A DNA stretch of 64,000 bases from a bacterium (lineage in GTDB: Bacteria > Hydrothermota > Tepidihabitantia > SM23-42 > JAOAFX01). The stretch lies in the NCBI GenBank assembly GCA_036382775.1, contig DASVHD010000029.1, forward strand, positions 124,001 through 188,000, read 5' to 3'. This document shows, piece after piece, positions 16,827 through 23,869 of the stretch. The notes below the pieces were generated by a model that saw nothing but the letters and a program-made list of their open reading frames with translations, had not been told where the DNA came from and ran no database searches. The translations under genes and the position numbers were made by a program. Each line of letters opens with the position of its first letter. The first letter of the stretch is position 1.

Positions 16827-16912
16827 TGAGAAATTATTGACGGGTGTATAATTTTTAAACACATCCGGTTATACTAAGGGGAGCAAAAAGGTCTAGCACC
16901 TTACTCAATAAC

Positions 16913-19255
16913 TTACGGTTTACGAAGCAGAATGAGTTTACTGACCGTTCTTAAGTTTCGCGCTTTGAGTTCGCCGAAATAAATCCCGGCAGGCACTTGA
17001 CCACCGAAGTCGTCTGAACCATCCCAGACGACATTAGTAGGCAGTATGGAGTAGGCAGTAGGTAGTTTAAATGATTTCACCAACCTTCCGGCAGCGTCAT
17101 AGATTTTCAACTCCATGCTCTTTATGCCCGGTTTTGTATCAAAGCTGATCGTTGTCATCCTTGAGAAAGGGTTAGGATAGATCTGAACCACTGCGTTGTT
17201 TTGTGGATCTTCGCACGCGCTTGGATCCTCTTCAACACTGGTAAAAAAAGCGTAAGAAAATACCCCACCGCCGTAGGTCGCGGCGTACAAAGTGTTCGCG
17301 GTCGTATCGATCGCCAGCCTGATCGTGTGGGTCGTCGTCAATCCGGAATCGATCTCGGTCCAGCTGGATCCTCCGTCAGTGCTGTGCGCCACGCCCCCGT
17401 GCGCTCCGGCATGCCAGTCCGATGCATCGCGGCTCACGTACACGTCATTTGTTGAAGAAGGATCTACCAGAATGTCAGTGATCATGGCTGACGGCCAACC
17501 CGGGTCGACCTGCATCCAGTTATTGCCGGAATCAGTGCTTTTGAAAACCCTGCCTGATTCGCATCCCGCGTATATAATCTGTTCAGAATCAGGGTTTACC
17601 TCAAGAGCGAAGACCGCCTCGTTTGCTAGTCCCTGGATAGACCAGATATTTCCTGCGTCCGTGCTCTTGAACACTCCGCCAAATGCTCCCGCGTAAATGA
17701 CATTTGAAGAGACGGGACTTACTGCCAGGGCTCCGCCATGGAGGATGTCAGACACGGGATCAAGCGCGTGGGACTCAACCGTCTTGGGAAAAAACGCTAT
17801 TTCAGACCAATGCATGCCGTAGTCTACGCTCTTGCGGACCGATATCCCGGTGTCCGGGTCAACTATGTAGGCGCCGGCATAAACTGTGTTCGTCGCGAAC
17901 GGATCAATGGCCATCGAGGGGACGCGCTCTTCAGTATGAAGCAGGGAGTCTAGCAATATCCAGGTCGCGCCGTAGTCTGTTGTTTTGACGATCGCCTTGA
18001 TCGCCCCCGCGTAAAAAACACGATGGTCATCAGGATCGATCATCAAAGCGGTCAACCCGACATTTACAAATTGGGTGAGCGACGCCCAGTTCTGCCCGCC
18101 ATCAATGCTCCGGTAAAAAAACGCACCTGGTTCGGCATAGCAGCGTCCGGCGTAAATGATACCGGCAGAATCCGGATGAGGAACGAGCCCGAACGCGTAC
18201 GTGTTTTTCATGCCCTGGATCTTTTGCGACCAATACGCTCCTCCATTGATGCTTTTATAGACCCCGCCGGCGGCGGTGCCGAGGTAAAGCGTACTGGATG
18301 AAACAGGATCGACCGCGATGCAGAAATTAATCGGATAATTGACCCCGGCATTGACCGGCGACCACGTCGATCCGCTGTCCATACTTTTGTATGAACCATT
18401 CCAGCACGTGGAAGCATAGATCACATTTGTTGATGTTGGATCGATGGTCAGCGACCATATAAGTTCCTGGAATAAACCGAGCGAATCCCACGTGCTTCCG
18501 CTATTGGTCGTTCTGTAAATACCTGCCAAAGTTCCGGCGTAGACAATATCAGGAGAAACCGGGTCGATCGCCAGGCAATTGACATAGGATGACGGTAAAG
18601 ATAATAGTGACCAGCTGTTCCCGGCATTGGTGCTTCGGTAAAGACCGTTACCATGTGTCCCGGCATACAATATATTATAGGAATCAGGATGCATCGCCAG
18701 GCAATATACTTTTGTGCCGCTCAAGCCCGAGGCTACCCAACTGGCACCCGCGTTGACACTCTTGTAGATACCGTTCCCGGGAAACCGCCACCCTCCAGTT
18801 CCCGCGTAGATTATATTTGAGGAATCCCTGCTGATGGCAAAACACGTCACATGGGTTTCATCAAGGCCCGTGTTCATGTATTCCCAGGTGGCGCCATCAT
18901 TGGTCGATTTATATACGCCAAAGCCGTAGATGTCAGCGGCGTAGACAATGCCGGGATCCTGGGGATCGATCGCGATCGCCCAGCCGCACACGTCGGGTAC
19001 CGACGACGATATGAATACCCATGTTTCGCCCCCGTCCGTTGTTTTAAAAATGCCGCCGCTGTCATCGCAACCAGCATAAACGATATTGTGATCGGTCGGA
19101 TGGATCGCCAGCGAAACAATGTGACCGCCGTACGGCCCGTTCGACGTCCATACGTTCAGGCCTCCGTGCAGCATTGCCACAGACGCGAACAGGAATATAA
19201 CGGCGCAAATGATCCTGCGGCATGCATTTGTTGCTGGCGCCATGGCTCTCCTCAT
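16913..19255 (-). CDS. secreted sortilin/BNR-type propeller protein with T9SS-like tail
   Basis: 780 residues. After a signal peptide come about fourteen BNR/VPS10-like units (GVYKSTNDGATWE, followed by a strand such as AIDPQDPGIVYAA), which would build one or two large beta-propellers. The last 90 residues form a sorting tail: IYPNPFSRMTTISF, MELKIYDAAGRLVKSF, and WDGSDDFGGQVPAGIYFGEL, ending in basic LILLRKP. This tail is typical of type IX secretion cargo and of FlgD-like Ig domains. The protein is presumably displayed on or released from the surface. No enzyme motif can be read. The start follows Met-rich MRRAMAPATN, and a later ATG (MAPATN) is possible. Confidence 0.85.
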   Translation of the reverse strand: MRRAMAPATNACRRIICAVIFLFASVAMLHGGLNVWTSNGPYGGHIVSLAIHPTDHNIVYAGCDDSGGIFKTTDGGETWVFISSSVPDVCGWAIAIDPQDPGIVYAADIYGFGVYKSTNDGATWEYMNTGLDETHVTCFAISRDSSNIIYAGTGGWRFPGNGIYKSVNAGASWVASGLSGTKVYCLAMHPDSYNILYAGTHGNGLYRSTNAGNSWSLLSLPSSYVNCLAIDPVSPDIVYAGTLAGIYRTTNSGSTWDSLGLFQELIWSLTIDPTSTNVIYASTCWNGSYKSMDSGSTWSPVNAGVNYPINFCIAVDPVSSSTLYLGTAAGGVYKSINGGAYWSQKIQGMKNTYAFGLVPHPDSAGIIYAGRCYAEPGAFFYRSIDGGQNWASLTQFVNVGLTALMIDPDDHRVFYAGAIKAIVKTTDYGATWILLDSLLHTEERVPSMAIDPFATNTVYAGAYIVDPDTGISVRKSVDYGMHWSEIAFFPKTVESHALDPVSDILHGGALAVSPVSSNVIYAGAFGGVFKSTDAGNIWSIQGLANEAVFALEVNPDSEQIIYAGCESGRVFKSTDSGNNWMQVDPGWPSAMITDILVDPSSTNDVYVSRDASDWHAGAHGGVAHSTDGGSSWTEIDSGLTTTHTIRLAIDTTANTLYAATYGGGVFSYAFFTSVEEDPSACEDPQNNAVVQIYPNPFSRMTTISFDTKPGIKSMELKIYDAAGRLVKSFKLPTAYSILPTNVVWDGSDDFGGQVPAGIYFGELKARNLRTVSKLILLRKP

Positions 19256-19416
19256 ATCATTATCTAATTATCACCAATCGTGTCACAAAGTCAATGTATT
19301 CGGTGCATATTCTTTTCTATTGAATAACTTATTTACTCAATAACCTAATTAACTGCAGCCTGATAACAAAATCACCAATCCATAGATCCCCTGTTTCTGA
19401 CCCCGGGTTAAGGGCA

Positions 19417-19444
19417 TTGACGATACAAAAAAGTTAAGTATGAT
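19417..19444 (+). promoter_or_regulatory. promoter of the GNAT gene
   Basis: TTGACG, 16 bases, TATGAT, ending 45 bases before ATG 19490. Confidence 0.5.
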
Positions 19445-19489
19445 AAATTGCGGACGACAGATTTAAATTAATGAGGAGGATTGTTCCGG

Positions 19490-19954
19490 ATGCTTAAACT
19501 GATCGAAGCGACATCCCAGAATCATGTTCAGGAGATACGCGGGCTGTTCAAAGAATACACCGAGACCCTGGGGTTCGATCTTGATTTTCAGGATTACGCC
19601 CGGGAGTTCGCCGGGTTGCCGGGTGAGTATCAGGCGCCCGATGGCTTCCTGATGCTGGCATTATGGGACAATGAAACCGCCGGCTGCGCGGCAATGCGCA
19701 AGATCGAAGACAGAATATGCGAAATGAAGCGGATGTACGTGCGGCCGAAGTACCGCGGCAAAGGGATTGGCCGGGAAATGGCAGTGAGGATCATCGAGAT
19801 CGCGCGCTCGATCGGTTATGCAAGGATGAGGCTTGATACCATCGACACGATGACCGAAGCGATCTCACTCTATGAATCCCTCGGATTCAAGGACATCAAA
19901 CCTTATCGCTACAACCCTGTCAAAGGCGCAAGATACATGGAAATTGCGCTGTAA
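19490..19954 (+). CDS. GNAT family N-acetyltransferase
   Basis: 154 residues with the acetyl-CoA loop MYVRPKYRGKGIGREMA followed by ARMRLDTIDTM and AISLYESLGF, the standard GNAT order. I chose ATG 19490, 9 bases after GAGGAGGA; a TTG three codons earlier is less likely. The acceptor is unknown. It stands alone with its own promoter. Confidence 0.88.
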   Translation: MLKLIEATSQNHVQEIRGLFKEYTETLGFDLDFQDYAREFAGLPGEYQAPDGFLMLALWDNETAGCAAMRKIEDRICEMKRMYVRPKYRGKGIGREMAVRIIEIARSIGYARMRLDTIDTMTEAISLYESLGFKDIKPYRYNPVKGARYMEIAL

Positions 19955-19986
19955 CAAAACTTTTCTTCCAGCCTATTTTACGCCGT

Positions 19987-20802
19987 TTAAAAAGGTACCT
20001 GCCAGTAAAAATAAGGGGCCGGCAGAAAACCCTGCTCGCGGTCGATCTCTAAAAAATAGGTATTGAATATCCCGACATCGAGCCGCCAGCGCCGTAAAAT
20101 ACCCCACCAGTTATCCGGGAACGGCGCCCATGAAACGCCGCCGATCACCTGCAGTTTTCTCGGGATCTGGTCCCAGAAACCAAAAGAATTGCCGTATAGC
20201 AAGGCTGCGATCAAATGTACGCTTTTGTGAGCATTATATTCCAGACCGCACCATAGATCAGGGCTGATGCGGCTGGTAAATTCTGCCGTTATTATAGGAA
20301 GTGGGTCCTTGCGCCATATCTTGTAATAACCGGTGTAGGAGAATCCGGTCGTAACATGAGCCCTTAATTTTTGCGTTAAACTATAGGTTGCCGAAGCATG
20401 CAGCCACGCAAGGTTGCCGGAGATTTTATATCCGATGAACTGATATCCGGGCTGGAAATCTTCCACCGTGTCGACCAGTTGCGGCCGGATATAATAATCG
20501 AGGAGATCAAATGAAAGAGCGCATTTTGGATCCCGGTAATAGTTTACCTTGATATACCCCGCCGGGCATAGACCGACCGCAAGCATCCAATCCCATTCCA
20601 GGGTGATCCTATCTGTGATCCCAAACGCGGTCCATCCCCAGGGACAAAAGAACCACTCCTTTTGTCTGAGGACGTCGGACGTCCATAAAGTCAATGGCGC
20701 GAGCGCCGGTTCATCCTGATCAAAATACGCGTAAAGAGGAACAAGCTGAAGTAGCAAACATATAATTATAATATAAAAAACTTTCTGCCCTGATTTTTTC
20801 AC
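19987..20802 (-). CDS. predicted outer-membrane barrel protein
   Basis: 271 residues: a signal peptide (KVFYIIIICLLLQLVPLYA) and then alternating aromatic strands. The protein ends in WQVPF, a C-terminal phenylalanine as in outer-membrane barrels recognised by BamA. It has an unusual content of Trp and Tyr. The start is GTG 20802, which overlaps the stop of the upstream membrane-protein gene (GTGA, 20799-20802), so the two are translationally coupled. No family is recognised. Confidence 0.7.
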   Translation of the reverse strand: MKKSGQKVFYIIIICLLLQLVPLYAYFDQDEPALAPLTLWTSDVLRQKEWFFCPWGWTAFGITDRITLEWDWMLAVGLCPAGYIKVNYYRDPKCALSFDLLDYYIRPQLVDTVEDFQPGYQFIGYKISGNLAWLHASATYSLTQKLRAHVTTGFSYTGYYKIWRKDPLPIITAEFTSRISPDLWCGLEYNAHKSVHLIAALLYGNSFGFWDQIPRKLQVIGGVSWAPFPDNWWGILRRWRLDVGIFNTYFLEIDREQGFLPAPYFYWQVPF

Positions 20803-21167
20803 TTGGATTTATCTGAGGGACTTGCCCTCAGCAGCCAGTTCAGCATGAACAAACCTCCTGCCAATATCAGGGGACCAGCGATGATAACGTAAGTGCTCAA
20901 GGGGAACCGTCCCCGGGCTAAAACGATATACAGGACCGCCAAAGCGACAAAGATGACCGCCCCGATCCACTCCCGGCGCCATGAAAACACCAGCACGCCT
21001 ATGATAAAGGCTGTTGGGATCAAGTGTATCAGCAAACCAAGAACCGTTTCCCAGAATCCCTTGCCTGCTGAAAAGACATCGAGGGCGAACAGACCGATGA
21101 AGATGGCGAACAGAATTGTAAGTACCCTGGGCGACCAATACAATAAATGTCTGGTTAAAGGCTTCAT
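20799..21167 (-). CDS. small four-helix membrane protein
   Basis: 122 residues from ATG 21167, chosen because AAAGAGGA lies 7 bases before it; the frame is open to 21212. It has four hydrophobic segments and resembles a widespread small integral membrane family (DUF7670-like, from memory) with the WSPR..TILFAIFI start. It is coupled to the barrel gene downstream and follows the flavodoxin-like gene by 66 bases. The role is unknown. Confidence 0.7.
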   Translation of the reverse strand: MKPLTRHLLYWSPRVLTILFAIFIGLFALDVFSAGKGFWETVLGLLIHLIPTAFIIGVLVFSWRREWIGAVIFVALAVLYIVLARGRFPLSTYVIIAGPLILAGGLFMLNWLLRASPSDKSK

Positions 21168-21233
21168 GCCACTTCCTCTTTCCCAAATTCTTTTTTTAAC
21201 CACACCGGGCAATCATGACCAATCCAATGAGTT

Positions 21234-21752
21234 TCATTGAAACTCTCTTAAAGTCGAATCAACCCACGCGCCGATGCGGCCGGGTAAAACCTGAAGTTCT
21301 GATCTCGCTGACGCGGACGTGATGACATCCACGCTATAATCCTTTGTCTTCCAGTTCCCGTCGCCCGACGTAGTCACCAGCAGGATCTTTTTCAGATCCT
21401 TTGCCTGGTCCAGAAACTTCTTGACATCGGCCGGCATTTCCCATTTCTCCGTTGTATGAATGATCACCAAAGCCGAAAAATCGGCTTCGCTGATTTCATT
21501 GAGGGTAGTAACGTCAACCACCTTGATTGACAAAGGTTTGTTCTTTAGCCGGGCAGTAATGCTGTCGACCAGCTCATTCTTGAACTTGCTGCCTTGACTG
21601 GCGATAAGGATACTTTTGCTCGCCTCGGGGTTGACGATCTCGGAAGGTTTGATAACGCCCTGCCGGTGCGTTACCAGATAGATCCCGAAAAGTACGATGA
21701 GCAGGAAAACAAAAAGCGCAATAACGATAATTATGGTTTTTATTATTTTCAT
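21234..21752 (-). CDS. membrane-anchored flavodoxin-like protein
   Basis: 172 residues: an N-terminal membrane anchor (IIIVIALFVFLLIVLFGIYL) followed by a Rossmann-like domain. Its strands run ILIASQGS.., IKVVDV, ALVIIHTT and KILLVTTSG. The layout recalls flavodoxin-fold hydrolase families that lack a clear FMN loop. It lies upstream of the small membrane gene and probably in the same transcript. The function is not assigned. Confidence 0.65.
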   Translation of the reverse strand: MKIIKTIIIVIALFVFLLIVLFGIYLVTHRQGVIKPSEIVNPEASKSILIASQGSKFKNELVDSITARLKNKPLSIKVVDVTTLNEISEADFSALVIIHTTEKWEMPADVKKFLDQAKDLKKILLVTTSGDGNWKTKDYSVDVITSASARSELQVLPGRIGAWVDSTLREFQ

Positions 21753-21789
21753 TTTTCTCGTTGCTGCTGTGCAGAATTCATACTTTTAA

Positions 21790-22173
21790 TTATTTCGCTG
21801 ACGGGTCGTTCTGCAGGATCCCAAAAACGTTGCCTTCGGTGTCGAGGCACTGGGCAAACCAGCCGATCCCGGGGATGGGGCCCTTGGGAACAAGAATTTT
21901 GCCGCCGGCGGCCTCGATCTTTGAAGAGTATTTCTCAACCGAATCAATGCTGATCGTGCAGACAAATGCCATGATATCGCCGCTGCCGCTGAGCGGTTTC
22001 TCGCGTTTCATGATCGCACCATTGATCCCCGGTTCATCCTTGCCCGTCATCAGCAGCCAGTAGTCCGTTGGCTCCGTCCATTTCTGTACTTCCCAGCCGA
22101 AAACCCCGCTATAAAACTTCACGGCCCGTTGGGGGTCATCGGCATGGATCTCAAAATGAATCACTCTTGGCAT
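21790..22173 (-). CDS. VOC (glyoxalase/bleomycin-resistance fold) protein
   Basis: 127 residues with two beta-alpha-beta-beta-beta halves: VIHFEIHADDPQRAVKFY with GVFGWE, then IDSVEKYSSKIEAAGGKIL and LDTEGNVFGILQ. The metal ligand positions (HFEIH and the final E/Q strand) are compatible with a metal site. The substrate is unknown. The start has AGGAGG upstream. A second VOC gene lies at 34859. Confidence 0.85.
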   Translation of the reverse strand: MPRVIHFEIHADDPQRAVKFYSGVFGWEVQKWTEPTDYWLLMTGKDEPGINGAIMKREKPLSGSGDIMAFVCTISIDSVEKYSSKIEAAGGKILVPKGPIPGIGWFAQCLDTEGNVFGILQNDPSAK

Positions 22174-22488
22174 AATTCCTCCTTCCGAATCACGAACGCG
22201 ATTCGTTGACCTTTGGTAAATTTATCCTTCATACGTCTCTTCAAGTTTATCCAAATCGATCTTTTTTACAATACCAAACAGGATCGGTCTATCGACGTTT
22301 AATTGGCTGCCAACCTTCGCTATAATACTCTCCCTTTGTTATCTCATATAAAATGTGATAACGAAGCTTCGACAATTGTTTATGAGTCTATTAGCTTGGT
22401 GATTGTAAAAAATATTTAGTCTTTACCGATGTACTTTTGTCCTTTAATTGTTGTCTAATAGTCAGGCAGGGGTAAAAAGGAGGCTTTT
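22174..22488. other. gene-free gap with a possible gene remnant
   Basis: No standard gene is present. On the minus strand, 22222-22326 is open and reads as a plausible protein C-terminus (FGIVKKIDLDKLEETYEG), but it has no ATG/GTG/TTG start; an ATT follows GGGAG. GAATC...GATTC forms a small inverted repeat at 22186-22204. The upstream region of the SHOCT gene is here, without a clear -35/-10 pair. Confidence 0.4.
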
Positions 22489-22734
22489 ATGATGCACGGA
22501 TACTGGGGTGGTCCATGGGGATTTGGTTGGATGGGTGGTATATTTATGCTGATTTTCTGGATCCTTTTGATCATTGGGATCGTCTGGTTCGTAAGGTGCA
22601 TGGTCGCGGGCAGATCCTGTCGTATTGAGCATAATACAACACCGCTTGATATCCTGAAGCAGCGCTACGCCAAGGGTGAGATCGAAAAGAAGGAATTTGA
22701 GGAAAAGAAAAAGGACCTGGAGCAACAGCAGTAG
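22489..22734 (+). CDS. small membrane protein with SHOCT domain
   Basis: 81 residues: a glycine/tryptophan-rich start (MMHGYWGGPWGFGWMGG), one transmembrane helix (about 18-40) and a C-terminal SHOCT motif (LDILKQRYAKGEIEKKEFEEKKKDL). SHOCT tails are oligomerisation or membrane-linked motifs. AAGGAGG precedes ATG 22489. The function is unknown; such proteins are often found near metal or stress genes. Confidence 0.85.
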   Translation: MMHGYWGGPWGFGWMGGIFMLIFWILLIIGIVWFVRCMVAGRSCRIEHNTTPLDILKQRYAKGEIEKKEFEEKKKDLEQQQ

Positions 22735-22798
22735 TCATCGGTTGTTGCGATTAGCTGATAATACAATCACACAATTACTCAACATCTAAAGCCGGTCT

Positions 22799-23137
22799 TT
22801 ATATATGCCGGAGCTTCCGGCCCAGCACCCTTTCCACGTCCTTTATCTTACCTGTGATCCGGCCAGTCCGGCCGTGCCGGTCATCGATCGTGATGTGGGT
22901 AAGGACCCTGGGTGCCTGCCTGATCATGTATTTATGACAGGCAGTGATCACCTTGATTACCCGTTCGAAATCGCCCTCCACGCAGGTTTGCATGGAACCA
23001 AGCCGGTATTCCAGACCCGAACGGTCGACGATATTCAAAACCCCGGCTATGTATTTGCTGAGCTTGTCGCCGACGCCGAACGGCGCGATGGAAAAACCGG
23101 CTAGAACCGTATTTCCTTTCTTTTGTTTCATCTTCAT
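22799..23137 (-). CDS. MTH1187-family (YqgV-like) thiamine-binding protein
   Basis: 112 residues of the ferredoxin-fold MTH1187/YkoF-type family: VLAGFSIAPFGVGDKLSKYI, YRLGSMQTCVEG and VLTHITIDDR. Relatives bind thiamine or a hydroxymethylpyrimidine moiety and form tetramers. I place the start at ATG 23137, behind AGAGGAGG. Earlier in-frame codons lie within or upstream of a perfect promoter at 23172-23200, which rules them out. It is divergent from the RRM gene. Confidence 0.85.
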   Translation of the reverse strand: MKMKQKKGNTVLAGFSIAPFGVGDKLSKYIAGVLNIVDRSGLEYRLGSMQTCVEGDFERVIKVITACHKYMIRQAPRVLTHITIDDRHGRTGRITGKIKDVERVLGRKLRHI

Positions 23138-23171
23138 GCCGACAGCCTCCTCTATGATTAGGTCTCGATCC

Positions 23172-23200
23172 ATTATATTTTTTCGCTCACAGCTTGTCAA
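23172..23200 (-). promoter_or_regulatory. perfect consensus promoter of the MTH1187-type gene
   Basis: TTGACA, 17 bases, TATAAT on the minus strand, with a leader of about 28 bases. It fixes the gene start at 23137. Confidence 0.8.
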
Positions 23201-23217
23201 GCACCCCAAAATATTTG

Positions 23218-23245
23218 TTGACATCGTGCTAAAAATATGTATAAC
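23218..23245 (+). promoter_or_regulatory. promoter of the RRM gene
   Basis: TTGACA, 16 bases, TATAAC, with a leader of about 17 bases containing AAAGGAG. It is divergent from, and 18 bases away from, the promoter at 23172-23200. Confidence 0.75.
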
Positions 23246-23268
23246 TATTACTATATAAAGGAGATACT

Positions 23269-23532
23269 ATGAATATATATGTAGGTAATCTGTCGCACGA
23301 CTCCACTGATGGTGATCTGCAAAAGGCGTTTGAAGCCTTTGGCAAGGTCGCGTCCGTAAATATCATTAAAGATAAAATCAGTGGCCAGTCAAGAGGATTT
23401 GGATTTGTCGAAATGCCGGATAATAATGAAGCCCAGGCGGCAATAGCAGCGTTGAATGGCAAGGAATTCATGGGTCAAGCGCTCAATATCAATGAGGCAC
23501 GCCCACGAACTGAGCATCGAGGCGGTGGGTAA
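23269..23532 (+). CDS. single RRM RNA-binding protein
   Basis: 87 residues forming one RNA recognition motif, with RNP2 IYVGNL (3-8) and RNP1 RGFGFVEM (42-49), then LNGKEFMGQALNINEARPR and a short Gly tail. This matches the bacterial/cyanobacterial Rbp type, which lacks other domains. It binds single-stranded RNA and often rises in the cold. The short leader has AAAGGAG. A strong hairpin follows the gene. Confidence 0.93.
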   Translation: MNIYVGNLSHDSTDGDLQKAFEAFGKVASVNIIKDKISGQSRGFGFVEMPDNNEAQAAIAALNGKEFMGQALNINEARPRTEHRGGG

Positions 23533-23556
23533 CGTAGGCGACCTCACAATGCCCAC

Positions 23557-23582
23557 TACGGGATAAATGAGATTATCCCGTA
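23557..23582 (+). terminator. stem-loop after the RRM gene
   Basis: TACGGGATAA and TTATCCCGTA form a perfect 10-base stem with a 6-base loop (ATGAGA), 24 bases after the stop. There is no T-run. A 16-base palindrome of AATGGCAG and its complement follows at 23590-23605. Confidence 0.5.
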
Positions 23583-23738
23583 TACAAACAATGGCAGCTG
23601 CCATTTAATTTCCAGTCGTAACCTGCCCAGATATTTTTACGGATTTGACATCCGGTAGTAATCCAATTAAGGTATCCGGGATGGATGACTTTATCCTTGG
23701 ATTTTCACCCTCATACCGATAATCAGATCCTGCCTACA

Positions 23739-23860
23739 ATGCTGAATTAATATTCGGACAAACTATCGGCAGATAAGCTCAGACGCTGCTATGAGCTCGC
23801 AACGCGCCGGGTCTGGCAGTATCTGGAAGCGGAAATCGGCTTTGTCCGCCAAAAAAACCA
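23739..23860 (+). pseudogene. N-terminal remnant of a class I SAM methyltransferase
   Basis: ATG 23739 reads MLN, then a TAA (23748-23750), then in frame YSDKLSADKLRRCYELATRR, then VWQYLEAEIGFV. This is the N-terminal helix pattern of a class I SAM methyltransferase group found in such genomes (LRRCYELAPPRV-QYLEAEI, from memory). The SAM-binding motif is absent; the frame runs on into antisense of the next gene. It is therefore a decayed fragment, cut by the neighbouring HTH-TPR gene region. Confidence 0.55.
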
Positions 23861-23869
23861 GCCTCTCCG

